The notes beneath the pieces are model-generated. The model was given only the letters and a program-made list of their open reading frames with translations, ran no database searches and was not told the origin of the DNA. From assembly GCF_000208745.1 (NCBI RefSeq), contig NC_030858.1:17610623-17674622 (forward strand): a stretch of 64,000 nucleotides of DNA, read 5' to 3'. Origin of the DNA: Theobroma cacao (Eukaryota; Streptophyta; Magnoliopsida; Malvales; Malvaceae). A program made the translations under genes and the position numbers. Position 1 is the stretch's first letter. The number at the start of each line of letters is the position of its first letter. This document shows, one piece after another, positions 36,104-47,839 of the stretch.

Positions 36104-36823
36104 TTAGTCTAACAAAGCTTGAACCAAAGACGAAATTAGAGTGACCGGATCACCAAATATAGCCGAAACCACTAGCTTGAGAATGAGCCATAATTTTCTA
36201 GCCTTCCTCCACCCTGAGGTTCCCCCACTTCGGCCTGCTAGCTCTTGACTTGGACCACTAATTTGCAATTCATTGGTAACATCTAATTGAAAATAACCAC
36301 CTTGCCAATTCTCTATGATCGCTTCCTTAACACATGCTACATGATAACAATAGTTACCACATGAAGAAACATAGGACCAACCCTTTACTCCATTTGCAAT
36401 TTCCTTCCTCTTGCATTTCAAGCATTTGGATCGAACTTGGTTACTAAGGTAGATTTTTTCCCCGTTGCTCGATAAGCTCCTGGGGAGTTCAGCGCAACAA
36501 GGATGTAAATCGTGTGCATGCTCGTGGGAGCATTGGTACAAGAAGCCCTTGATGTCCAATCCGCAAGCGTCGCAAAACCTAGCACGCCATCCGGGAGTTT
36601 CCTTGTAGAATTTGAAGTTACATCTCTTCAAAAACGGATGGGAAGTGGAAGGTGGAGCATTTCCGCATTCTTTATGAAGATGGAAGTTGCACTTCTCGTA
36701 GGGACATTGGTAACACAACCCAAACCCAAGCTCTTTGCATCCATCGCATCGAAAAGGAACTTCAGCCGATTCCAGTAGAAGCCGATGTGGGTGACTAAAA
36801 TGATCTATTTCTGTAAATCTCAT
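36104..36823 (-). CDS. DC1 (Cys/His-rich C1) domain protein, 239 aa
   Basis: This is an intact frame of 239 residues from ATG (36823) to stop. It has two full DC1 zinc-binding units. The first spans about residues 8-53: H8, H11, C26-x2-C29, C37-x2-C40, C45, H48/H50, C53. The second spans about residues 62-111: H62, C84-x2-C87, C98, H100, H107, C110. A third, partial unit is at about 134-164: C134-x2-C137, C155, C159, H161, C164. The last 30 residues are hydrophobic (WLILKLVVSAIFG). DC1 proteins are plant-specific and thought to bind zinc and possibly diacylglycerol; many respond to stress, but no specific role can be read here. Length is on the short side for a family that often carries more units. 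A broken paralogue lies at 40250-40978. An upstream 5'UTR intron is likely. Confidence 0.9.
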   Translation of the reverse strand: MRFTEIDHFSHPHRLLLESAEVPFRCDGCKELGFGLCYQCPYEKCNFHLHKECGNAPPSTSHPFLKRCNFKFYKETPGWRARFCDACGLDIKGFLYQCSHEHAHDLHPCCAELPRSLSSNGEKIYLSNQVRSKCLKCKRKEIANGVKGWSYVSSCGNYCYHVACVKEAIIENWQGGYFQLDVTNELQISGPSQELAGRSGGTSGWRKARKLWLILKLVVSAIFGDPVTLISSLVQALLD

Positions 36824-36882
36824 TTTTTACCGGAGAGATATTGAGAGAAAACAATAATAATATAATAATAATCACGTGTTTC

Positions 36883-37314
36883 CTGCATAACAAAACACAT
36901 GTTATTTATAAATGTTACATAATATTGTTTTATAATAAAGAAATAAAATATTCATACTTCGTTGGGTAAATAGAAAATACGACAACTGGCCTATTACTTA
37001 AGAAAGTCGTGCAAATTGTATACCTGTCTATATAAAAATATTTGAGGCCAAACTCAATCGAAAACAATTAATTATTATATCCTTCCTTAACAATCATATA
37101 GTCTGTAAGGAGGATGGCATTAACAATCATCGTAACATATAGGGTGTTTATAGTGTCTATCTGCTGTGAGCTGAATGAAGATGTAATGCCATAATGAGTA
37201 TATAATTGGTTAGAAGATAACTGTAAACTCCAATTGATATTTGTGTAATTTATTATTCAACTATATACGAGATATGTTTTTAAAAGAAATAAAATAAAAG
37301 ATAGATATATTTAC
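36883..37314 (-). other. Predicted 5'UTR intron of the DC1 gene
   Basis: On the - strand CACAG|GTAAATA (exon end at 37315) is a good donor. TTTTGTTATGCAG, ending at 36883, is a good acceptor about 60 bases before the ATG. The exon before it (about 37315-37382) has no ATG. The broken paralogue has an intron in a comparable place. The model is inferred and has no transcript support here. Confidence 0.55.
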
Positions 37315-37410
37315 CTGTGTGAGAAGATCAACGAGCGAAAGATACGCCACTGAGAAACCTATGATATTGAATAGTGGAAAGATGAATTACCCGTTGATCG
37401 AGAGTGACCT

Positions 37411-37417
37411 ATTTATA
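37411..37417 (-). promoter_or_regulatory. TATA box of the DC1 gene
   Basis: On the - strand CAATATAAATAGG lies about 35 bases upstream of the inferred first exon. This places transcription start near 37382. Confidence 0.5.
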
Positions 37418-37419
37418 TT

Positions 37420-40140
37420 GCTAATAAACCGACTTTGAAAAAACAATTCCAAGAAATTGTCATTGTTAAAATTCATTTCTTCTCAATTTATCCAACAAGA
37501 CAGTCATTGTCTTTTCCGTTAAGGAAATCGTATATTCCATGAATTTAACCCGAAGTTTCCCTGTTTTAACTCTTCAATGTTGGATAGAAGCAAGATTAGT
37601 TTTTAAACTAAGATGGGTGATTGAGGTGGTGCAACAATTTTATTATTTAATTTTTGATAAGGAGATGTAACGGTATTTATCACTTAATTTCATTTTCATC
37701 TTAAAAGTATTATATATTATCTGCTAAGATAAATTTACACAAAATATATATATTTTAATTTTGGTGAACCTACTTTAGATATATAATTTTGACTATGTTT
37801 TCTATTCTTTAGAATTGAGGCACGCGTTTATGTAGTATTGCACGTTAAACTATTGTACATTATTCCACGTTAACAAAGCTTTTACGGAAGCTTACAGCTA
37901 TTCCCTGTGTTCCATTTTGTTTACCGATTTGTCGACTTCTTTTGTCAAATGAATTTAATTTTAACTATTGTTATTTAAAATATTTTACAAAATTAAAATC
38001 TCAAAAGAAAAGTATTTTGAAATGTTTGAAATTCAAGATTTACAAATCTTATTTCTAAAAATTTTATAACTTTATAATTTTATTAAAATTAATTGTCAAA
38101 ATCGAGATTATTTGATAAAAAAAAAGTTGATAAAGAAACAAACAAAGTGAGGTGGAAGGAGTAATATTTAGCGTTAATAAATTGAATAGACAGGGGAACA
38201 ATGGATGTAAATCCTTCACTATAAATAAATCTTTGGCTTATAAAAAATAGAAAAAATTTATTTTTCATTGATTTACCCAATTTAGGACTACAGAAAAATA
38301 ATTAATTTGGGGTAGGTCTTTTTTTTTTTTTGTACTTCTCATGATTTTGGTTTTTGATTTGGAATTATTATTGGCATGATGCTTAATTTCGTAATATTCC
38401 TATCATATTCTATATTAATTAACAAAAATCTTTGATTGAAAAAAAAATCATACATTTCCAAAATCTTATCTTTTTTAAGTTAAAAAAAAAACAAAAAAGT
38501 AAACTTTTTATTTAAAAGAACGCGTTAAACACTCACGCGCCTATATTATACAGTCAATGCATAGACATGAAATATGGATTAAATAATATAATTTCTTTCC
38601 CCTTTCATTCACCAAAAGAAAGTGCTACAGTATGATGGAGATTTATTAATTTTTTTATCCAAAAAACCAAAAAGGATGCTTGAGAAACTTGATTGTAACA
38701 AAATATTGTCAGCCTTGTCCTAATTCGAGGCATCATTTTCCATCCATTCTATATATATTTTTTTCTACTCGATCAGATTGATTCACTTTATTATGTATCA
38801 GAAAATTGATACAAAATTAGGTCTATATCAAAATTAGACACATTGAAAGTAAGTTTTTCAGCATCCCAAGTCTACATACTGTTTAAAATAAATTCTAATA
38901 CTCTATTATTACTTTAATAACTAGATACAATGTCTTTGACCATTTTTTGGTTTTAAAGATTTTGATATATAGTATCATGAATTTATAATTTGTAGCTAAT
39001 GTGATTAAATAAATGGAAAAGAAAAGGATATGGAGTACTGCTTGCATAATGCGTAAATTTATTAAATTTGTTTTTGCTTTATAATTTAAAAGAAGAGGGT
39101 GCTTTCTTTTTTTTCTTAATTCAAATACGATTGAGATGGTGAGAAACTTGTACCAAATTAAATTAATAAAAGAAATGTGGAGATAGAGAGGAAGGAGCGA
39201 AATGTATATGCAACTTCTACGTACTTTCCTTTAAATTAGTTAATGTCAAATTTTCCAACGTTCTTGGAAAATCCTTCGATTACCTGTTGCTGTTTAAACT
39301 TTAAAATGCCAGACAATGGATTGAGAATTTTTTATTTTTGGATGAATTAAATAAGATTCTAAGTTATTATATACGTCATACGGACAATCTACCTAGGCAT
39401 ATCTACATCGTCATGATTAAAAAAAGAAAACAGTAAAATTTTAACTATCTAAAATATATTTAATTATTTGCATGAACTCTTGGGCATAAATTATTGTTGA
39501 GTTGTTCTTTAAAAATTAGTAAAGAGAAGAATGGCATGATTTAAGTCGAAAATTTTTGTTATGCTCCATCACGTGATATTTTTGCAAAATGTATTTTTAG
39601 TAAGACGACATAAGACAATTATTGATGATAAGAGCTTATGAGTGACATAATTTTTTTGTCCATAATATCTAAATTTTTTTTTTAATTATTTTAAAAATTG
39701 TAAACAAATTTTTATTCTTTTATTATATTAAATCAAATCTTTATATTTTTACTTTAAATCAAATAGGCACTTATGGCTTATAGTTGACTAATTATTATTA
39801 GTCAAAATGTTATTTGTTATTTTATGTTTGGTAACGCTAACATATCATAAGAGTTGATAACGTGGTATGCTAATGTAACATGATGACATGGTCATATGAC
39901 ATTCTTCACTTTCCACATTATCTTCATATTAGCACCAAGTGAATATAAAATGAGAAGTAATATTTTGACTAATGACGATTAATTAACCATTATGTATAAG
40001 AGCTTATTTAGTTTAAAATAAAAATACAATGACTTGATTGAATGCAATAGAATAATAAGAGCTTATTTGAATTTTTTTAAGTAATTTAAAAATTTTTTCA
40101 AGCATTATAATATTTTTTCGTTTTCTTATAGTGTTTTGAA
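37420..40140. other. AT-rich intergenic region between the two DC1 copies
   Basis: About 2.7 kb holds no supported gene, RNA gene or transposon termini. Poly-A/T runs and short direct repeats are common. Decayed mobile elements could be present but are not recognisable by eye. Confidence 0.5.
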
Positions 40141-40249
40141 AGACGGGGATTTTATTAATAAGAAAAGGATTACATGAAGCAAGGTATACCAGGAATGAAG
40201 AAACGTTTAAAACAACTTATTAAAACAATAAAAACCAGTTCTGATAAAA

Positions 40250-40978
40250 TTGAAACATGTTAGATATCAAAGACAATGGATCTCCGAATATAGCTGAAAC
40301 GACCAGCTTGAGAAATATGATCAACCACTTCATTCCCTTCTTCAATTTCGAGCTTTGCCCATCTCTGCTACCTCTTTCGGGGCCAAATTTTGCAACACAA
40401 AATTTCCATTCTTGGCAGGATCAAGTTGAAAATAATCCATTTTCCAATTCTCAAGCCAAGGCTTCTTTCATGCAAGCAACGTGGTAACAATACTCCCCAC
40501 ACTTTGCAACATAAAACCAACTAAATTTTTCCTTCCTTTGGCATTTTAAGCATTTAGAGTTGACCTCTTTACGAAGGTAAATTTCCATCCTATTGTCAGA
40601 GAAGCTTAATGGAAGCTTTGCACAGCAAGGATGTAGGTCATGTCCAGGTTATGTGAGCACTGGTCGAGGAACCCTTGTATAACTTTTCCACAAGGGTCAC
40701 AGATTCTAACATGTCGTCGCGGATTTTCCCTGTAAAATTTGAAATGACAATTTTGTAGAAGTTGGTGAGAATGGGAAGGAAGATTAATTCCACATTCCTT
40801 GCCCAGAAAGAAATTGTAGTCATTGTTGGGGCATTTGTAGCACAGTCCAAACCCTGGCTCTTTACACCCATCGCGATAGTAAGGGACTTGGCTATGTTTC
40901 AGCTCAAGCTGATGTGGGTGACTCTGGTGATTTATTCTTAGCAGAGTCGGCGTATCTAGTCGATTCTTGCCAACCTTT
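40250..40978 (-). pseudogene. Broken DC1 domain gene
   Basis: On the - strand the frame opens with INHQSHPHQLELKHSQVPYY and continues GCKEPGFGLCYKCPNNDYNF, FYRENPRRHVRICDPCG and GFLDQCSH. These match the two DC1 units of the gene at 36104-36823 in order. The first unit has lost its CxxC start (YRDGC), and the LHKEC-type end is now LGKEC. A stop follows near 40600 and later segments (VGSIVTT-like and WKMDYFQLD near 40430) lie in shifted frames. An acceptor TTTTTACAG directly before the exon (ending at 40979) and a donor near 41170 show that an intron is kept, so this is a duplicated gene and not a retrocopy. Confidence 0.8.
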
Positions 40979-41580
40979 CTGTAAAAAAAAAAAAAATTAT
41001 TGAATTTATTAACTTAGTCAAGGTACAAATATGTATATATAGATATATATATATATATATAAAGAAAATTGGTGGGGGTGACCTTACATGGTAGGCCAAA
41101 TTTATCAATTGAAAACAAATAACTATACATATATGTATTAAAAGGAAGAATAAAATCAAGATATACAACCTTTGTTAGCAGATCAATAAGGCAAGGATAT
41201 GATTTCAAATTAACAAAGGAAAATTTTTTCTTGAGCTGAGTGGCGGAGGCCCCAACCCAATAAATACAGTGAAATGAAAGGCCGGTGTAAGGAATAGAGA
41301 CGGAAGTTACTTCCAGAGTTCCGCGTCATTTTTTTTCTTCTTTACAAACAAAGATCTTCTTCTTTACAAACAAAGATCGATCAAATTAACTAGAAATTTC
41401 GCATTGAACCATTCTTGAATATTGTAATGCCAAAGATTAAATTTTTGAAAGAATTAGAATAATAAATCATTATTGTAGGGCCTTGACTACTCTCATTTTC
41501 AACTTAAATGAATATTATATATATCTTTAAAGGTAAACCTACCTGAAACATGTAATTTAATTGATATTTTTAAGAATAAC
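40979..41580 (-). other. Remnant intron, first exon and upstream region of the broken DC1 copy
   Basis: On the - strand an exon end AACAAAG|GTTGTA lies near 41170. The intron contains a TA-rich microsatellite (41034-41062), and upstream sequence continues to the copia insertion at 41581. Two GATCTTCTTCTTTACAAACAAA-type units near 41350-41376 are a short tandem duplication. Confidence 0.45.
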
Positions 41581-41875
41581 TGTTAGCATGAGCTGTAATT
41601 ATTAATTGTTAAGAATATTTTAGGAAGAATATTTTCCTATTTTCATTTTACTTTGCTTGTACTCCAAGGAAGTCTAGGGTTAGAATACTTCCTTATTTAC
41701 TATTTTCTTTACTTGCACACCAAGTAGGTTTAGGTTTAGTTGGCTATTATAATTACTTTACTTGCACACCAAGTAAGTTTAAGTTTAGTTAGCTATTATA
41801 AAAAGCCCTTTATGTAATTCTTTATTTTTGATTAAGCAGTTTAATTCTTTGTTTAGATCTTGAATATTTTCTACA
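41581..41875 (+). mobile_element. 5' LTR of a Ty1/copia element
   Basis: This 295-base sequence runs from TGTTAGCATG to TCTACA and is followed at once by the PBS. It contains two copies of a unit of about 52 bases (CTTGCACACCAAGTA...GTTTAGTT.GCTATTATAA) and an older third relative (CTTGTACTCCAAGGAAG). Compared by eye with the 3' LTR at 46494, about 15 of 275 positions differ, which points to an old insertion. The left flank is ATAAC; no clear right duplicate was found. Confidence 0.85.
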
Positions 41876-41887
41876 TGGTATCAAAGC
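41876..41887 (+). other. Primer binding site of the copia element
   Basis: TGGTATCAAAGC directly abuts the LTR end. It is one mismatch from the initiator tRNA-Met type PBS typical of plant copia elements. Confidence 0.85.
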
Positions 41888-41979
41888 AGTTTTAATCCGA
41901 AAAGAACTCTTTAATGCAAATCTCGTACTCAAAAATCACCATCACTTTTTTTTTCTTTCTTCTATTCATCTAAAACGAC

Positions 41980-44900
41980 ATGGTAGAAACTAATTCCATT
42001 GTTTCAACTGAACCAAGCAATTCCATGGTTCCAACCGTACCCGGTAACCCAACACCACCAATTATTAGCCATTAAGATAATTCAGTGTTTCCTACCAGTA
42101 TTACACTGGATGAGACAAATTACTCATTATGGTCTCAACTCATGCAGATGCGTATTGGTGCTCGCAGCAAAGCTAGCTACCTCACTGGAGAAGCAAAAAA
42201 CCTACACCCGGAGATCCGAATCTTGGAACATGGATTACCGAAGATCAAAAAGTAAAGGCTGGCTTGTTGATTTAATGAGTCCATCACTGATGCAACGATT
42301 TATTCATCTTCCCACAACCAAGGAGATATGGGAAGCTTTATCGAAAACCTTCTATGATGGTTCAAATGAGACTTGTATTTTTGAATTGAATCAGATATCT
42401 TTCTCTACCAAATAAAATGGTCGACCATTAGCTATATACTATAATGAACTTGTGGCTATTTTTCAAAAAATTGATCACAAGACTATATCGCAAGAAGGAA
42501 CAGTTGAAGGTGTAGTTCAATTGCATTCCGTGATGGTTAGGCTTTGAGTCCATATTTTTCTAAGTAGACTTGATTCTGAACTTGATCAGGTCTGTGGAGA
42601 AATCTTACAAAAAGATCCAAAACTTGATTTGGAAAGCACGTATGCATATGTCAAGAGAGAATATAAACAAAGACAGATGATGAGAAGCTCTCGTCCGAAT
42701 CTTGAGGGCACAACTATGCTAGCCAATTGAACTCGGCAAGGACCATCGTCTAGCTCCTCAAAGAATCGAAGCAATCAATAAACTAAAAAATCTGACATTT
42801 TGGTATGTACTTATTGTGGTGAAACAAGTCATTCGAAACAACGATGTTATGAAATCATTAACTATCCTGAGTGGTAGGACTTTACAAAGAAATCTAGAAA
42901 GAAAATTGAAGGGAAAGCCATGGTGACATCCACTGAAGAAAAACAATTGAAGCCTACAACAAACATTGCCTACTCAGGTATGGGTGGTGAGGCATCGGTA
43001 TTCTCTGCAACTTCTAAAAATAATACTTGGATTATTGATACAGGTGCATCTGACCATATGACTAACGACTTTAGTTAGTTACAATCAGTCTTCCATTCTT
43101 CTTAATTTTTTATCTCCACAGCTAATGGTGTACATGTCCTGTTATTAGAAAAAGATCTATCATATTATCTAATACTCTTACATTGGATACAGTTCTTGTT
43201 GTTCCATCCCTTGAATGTAATATTTTGTTTTTACCAAATTACCTCTGCTCTTGATTGCACTATAACCTTTTGGCCCTCATTTTGCAATTTTCAAGACATT
43301 CTGACTCAAAAGATTTTTGGTTATGGTGTTAGGTGGGGCAAACTCTGCTATTTTAAGTTAACAGAAAGTGGGAGGCCAAAATTAAGCAAGGTGAATCTAA
43401 GTAGTAGTAAAGACAAGGCTCGAGCGACTATATGGCTATGGCACCGAATATTGGGACATCTTTCTTTCGATTATCTTAGGAAGTTATAACCACATCTATT
43501 TTCAAGTTTGAATGATTTAGATTTTCATTGTGATATTTGTGAACTAGCTAAGAGCCATCGTATTTCTTATCCACCAAGTTTGAATAAAAGTTTAGAACCT
43601 TTGGCAGTTATTCACTCTAATGTTTGGGGTCCTATAAAATTGCTTATATCTTTAAAGCTTATTACTTTGTTACATTTATTAATGAATGCACTAGAATGAC
43701 TTGGGTATCTCTACTTCAAAATAAAAGTGATGTATGCTCAACATTTCAGAAATTTTAGACTATGGTGGGCACTTCATACCGAAAGGAAATTCGTGCTTTA
43801 CAAATGGACAATGGTATTAAGTATGATGGATCTTTTAACGATTTTTTGAGCCATCATGGGATTTGTCATCAGACTTATTGTACCTATAATCCGCAGCAAA
43901 ATGGATTGGCAAAGAGGAAAAATAGATAGATATTGGAAATGGTTCGTGTCTTTCTCCTTTGCATGAACATGCCTCGATTTTATTGGGGAGAAGCTGTAAA
44001 ATCTTCTAACTACCTTATTAATCGAATACCTTTTCGGGTAATAGACTTTCAAACCCCTCAACAAAAAATGCAATCTTTACTTTCAGCTCCCCATCTCCCT
44101 AATCTTGAACCACATGTTTTTGGTTGCATTGCATATGTTCACATTCCTAAAAACTTACGAAATAAACTTGATCCACGTGCAAAACGATGTGTCTTTGTTG
44201 GCTATTCTGATTTTCAGAAAGGGAATAGGTGCTATGACCCTCAAACCCGTAAATTACATGTAACCTTGGATGTTTCTTTTTGTGAATTAAAGCCTTATTA
44301 TTCAAAGGGAGTCTCCAGACCTTCTTTTCAAGGGAGAGCATTAGTAAAGAGAATGTGTTACAATAAGGTGGTAAAGGATAGGAGTTTATGGAGTTAGAGG
44401 AAGTGACTGAACATTTTGGGAAAAGTGTTCAACAATGTTGTGATAGTATTCATGAAATTGAGAGTGAGTTAGTTCTTCTTGCAAGTGAATCAGGTGCTTC
44501 CATTACAAAGTCCTCAAAATTTAGAAAAAGTGTTCAACGATGTCGTGATAGTATTCATGAAATTGAGAGTGAGTTAGTTATTCCTACAAATGAATCAGGT
44601 GCTTCTATTACAGAGTACTCAAAATTGCCCATGCCTACGCCTACACCATTAACTGAAGAATCAACCCAAAATGTTCTTCTTCAAGGAATCCCAATCCCAT
44701 ATCTGATGAGGTAATCTCAAATCCCTTATCTGATGAATCCTATTAAATCCTGAATCCCATATCAAATGAGTCTCATGAAACACATGTTCGTAAATATTCA
44801 CAAAGATCGAATAAAGGAGTCCTAAAGAAACAATTTGAACCTAATCCTAAAGCTAAGGTCCAATACCTAATTAGCAACTATGTGTCCTCTCATAGATTGT

Positions 44901-46486
44901 TTGAATCGTATGCACTCACTATTAATCAATTATCCACTGTATCTATTTCTAGTAGTTTGCAGGATGCATTAAAAGATTCATAATGGATCAAGGCAATGAA
45001 TGAAGAAATCGAGGCTTTGCTAAAGAATGCTACTTGTGAACTGGTTCCCTTACTAGAATGAAAGAAAATAATTGGATGTAGATGGGTATTTATAGTGAAA
45101 CTCAAAGCAGATGAAAGCACTGATAGATATAAAAAAAGGTTAGTTGCAAAGGGGTATGCACAGAGGTACGGGGTGGATTGTCAAAAGACTTTTGCACCAG
45201 TAGCTAAGATCAATACTATTCGCATTCTCATATTTATAGCAGCAAATCGAGATTGGCCTTTACAACAATTTGATGTTAAAAATGTTTTCCTCAATGGAAA
45301 CTTAGAGGAAAAAGTCTACATGGAGTTACCACTAGGAATTAAACACAGTTCTTTGTGTAAAAGGAAAGTTTGTAAACTGAAAAAGTCACTATATAGGCTG
45401 AAACAGTCACTTAGAGCTTGGTTTGGGAGGTTTTCTTCTATAATGAAAACATTTGGTTATAAGCAAAGTAACTCAGACCATACTTTGTTTATAAAACACA
45501 AAGAGGGGAAGGTAACAGCTTTAATCATGTATGTCGATGCTATGGTCTTGATAGAAGATGACCCATATGAAATGAAAGCATTACAAGAATATTTGGCTAT
45601 TAAATTTGAAATGAAGGATTTGGGGCAACTTAAATATTTCTTAGGGATTGAGGTTGCAAGATCGAAATAGGGGATTTTCTTTTCGCAATGGAAATATGTG
45701 CTAGATCTCTTAACCGAAATCGTAATGCTTGCTTGCAAACTAGTAGATACACCCATAGAGATGAATCATAAGCTTGGAATTTTTTCAGATCAAGTTCCAA
45801 CAAATAAAGGTCATTATTAGCGGTTGGTTGGAATATTAATTTATATGTCACACACAAGACCAGATATAGCTTATGCTATAAGTGTCGTAAGTCAGTTTAT
45901 CCATGCACTAAGTGAAGAACATATGAATGCAGTATATCGAATCTTAAGATAGTTGAAGAGTGCTCTAAGCAGAGGTTTGTTATTCTCGAAAAATGGTGTC
46001 TCTAACATTAAAGGATTTATAGATTCTGATTGGGCAGGTGATCAAATAACTAGAAGATCCACATCTAGTTATTTTATTTTCGTGGAAGGTAATCTTGTCA
46101 CTTGGACAAGCAAGAAGCAGAAGGTTGTGACAAGATCAAGTGCAGAAGCTGAATTTCGAGGTATGGCTCATGGTGTATGCGAATTATTGTGGATTAGGAG
46201 TATTCTCAAAGAGTTGGGAATTGAATATGCAAAACTTATGAATCTTTATTGTGATAATAAGGCAGCAGTTGAAATTGCACAAAATCTTGTACAACATGAT
46301 CACACCAAGCATGTTGAAATTGATCGACATTTCAACAAGGAGAACCTTGATAAAAAAATTATACAATTTCCATTTGTCCAGTTTGAAGGTCAGTTAGTTG
46401 ATATTCTCACGAAAACAATTTCAAGGAAACTGTTCCATGGTATAATTGACAAGTTATGCATGATTGATATCTATGCTCTAACTTGA
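41980..46486 (+). pseudogene. Ty1/copia gag-pol polyprotein, decayed
   Basis: The order gag, protease, integrase, RT, RNase H defines Ty1/copia. Gag starts at the ATG at 41980 and has LDETNYSLWSQLMQMRI near 42107-42157. A zinc knuckle C-x2-C-x4-H-x4-C (CTYCGETSHSKQRC) lies at 42806-42847. The protease core WIIDTGASDHM is at 43028-43060. The GAG-pre-integrase HRILGHLS and C-x2-C lie around 43440-43550. The integrase core spans about 43590-44250, with QMDNG near 43803 and NPQQNG near 43890. The RT runs about 45000-45700 (IGCRWVF, FAPVAK, QFDVKNVFLNG). The RNase H domain (FIDSDWAGD, SSAEAEFRGMAHG, DILTK) ends at 46486. The RT catalytic YVDD reads YVDA (45530-45541). More than ten stops and several frameshifts interrupt it, so it is not functional. 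Confidence 0.93.
44421..44630 (+). repeat. 105-bp tandem duplication in the copia linker
   Basis: Two copies (44421-44525 and 44526-44630) of an in-frame 35-codon unit encode SVQ.C.DSIHEIESELV...ESGASIT. The unit lies between the integrase and RT domains, a region known to vary in length. The copies differ at several bases, so the duplication is not recent. Confidence 0.85.
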
Positions 46487-46493
46487 AGGGGAG
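46485..46493 (+). other. Polypurine tract of the copia element
   Basis: GAAGGGGAG directly precedes TGTCAGCATG, the start of the 3' LTR. Confidence 0.8.
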
Positions 46494-46768
46494 TGTCAGC
46501 ATGAGTTGTAATTATTAATTTTTAAAAATATTTTAGGGAGAATATTTTCCTATTTTCTTTTTACTTTGCTTGTACTCCAAGGAAGTCTAAGGTTAGAATA
46601 CTTCCTTATTTACTATTTTCTTTACTTACACACCAAGTAGGTTTAGGTTTAGTTGGCTATTATAATTACTTTACTTGCACACCAAATAGGTTTAGGTTTA
46701 GTTAGCTATTATAAATAGCCCTTTATGTAATTCTTTATTTTTGATCAAGCAGTTTAATTATTTGCTTA
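46494..46768 (+). mobile_element. 3' LTR of the copia element, end lost
   Basis: It matches the 5' LTR up to about base 275. The last 20 bases, including the terminal CTACA, are replaced by unrelated sequence. This explains why no right target duplication can be seen. The 52-base internal repeats are kept. Confidence 0.8.
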
Positions 46769-47228
46769 TAGCCCTTTTAGTAACTAAAAAAGGACAGCTC
46801 GTGTATATTTTTTTACGCATTTGTTGAATGGTTTCCTATTTTATACAAAAAAATTAAATAAGTATTATAACTATAGGATGAGAAAACTAATATATTGATT
46901 AAGACTCCAGGTTTTCTCGATCTTGTTTAATCCAAGAAAAGAGTATATTGTTTAAAATTCAAGTCAATTGTTCAGTCTTAAAACCTTCAATTTTTAAAAT
47001 TACATAGAGGATTAAAGTTGATGTATTTTTCTTATGAATTTTTTTTGTTTAAAAAATAAGAAGATTCAAACATAGTTCTTTAAATAGGTGATTCGTATAA
47101 ATACATTAATCAATTTTTTTCTTTTAAAGAAAAGGTAAACTCTCTTTCGTAACCCCAAGGCTATATATCTTGATAAAATTAAAAAGGAAAAGAACATCCA
47201 AGACTGTGTCAAATATTGAGAACATATA
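46769..47228. other. AT-rich spacer, nothing recognised
   Basis: Short intergenic sequence between the copia 3' LTR and the CACTA terminus, without open frames. Confidence 0.5.
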
Positions 47229-47245
47229 CACTACAAAAAACAAGA
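47229..47245 (+). repeat. Left terminal inverted repeat of the CACTA element
   Basis: CACTACAAAAAACAAGA agrees with the CACTACAA(G/A)AAA terminus of plant CACTA elements. The three bases before it are ATA, the expected length of target duplication. The right partner was not found. Confidence 0.75.
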
Positions 47246-47839
47246 GCTTTATCTACGTAATTTACCAACGAGCTAAGTTTTGTCAACAATACAATAGTGT
47301 AAAATGAATGAATGGCACGCCAAGACTCTTGACTAACATATTCCATGGGTAAAGGAGATAACGTTGGAATTTATCAACCAATGCTGCAAATGGAACATCC
47401 AATTGGCAAAGGTATGAAATTGCCAATGGAATTTTCGTTGGCAACTCCCTCAAACTTACTTATAGGTCTACCGACAGAATTTGCATATGTAGCTTTAATG
47501 GTGAGACTATTTTAGTGTAACTTTTGTCAATAATCCCATTGGTAAGTTAAAATAAAATCTCGAGTAGGCCTTTTCCCTTATTTCTCCCTTCTCTCTTCTC
47601 CTTCTTTTCTCTCTAGACAAACACCACCTTTAGTCAACAGTTGCTCACCGAACCAACGTCGACAAAAAGGTTAGTTGATTGGCCGGTTGATTTCTCCCTA
47701 AAGGTTTTTGTCTGACACAACCTAGCCTCTTTGATTTGAGGTCTATTCCTGCATCTTTCATCAACAATTTGAGGTTTTCCACCGATTGAAGCTCTGGTCA
47801 ATAGCAAAACTACACTATACAGTAAGCTTTCTCCTTTTT

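Noticed and set aside
46769..46785. Right target duplication of the copia element (GTAAC against ATAAC)
   Set aside because: The last 20 bases of the 3' LTR are missing and the match is only four of five, so it cannot be trusted.
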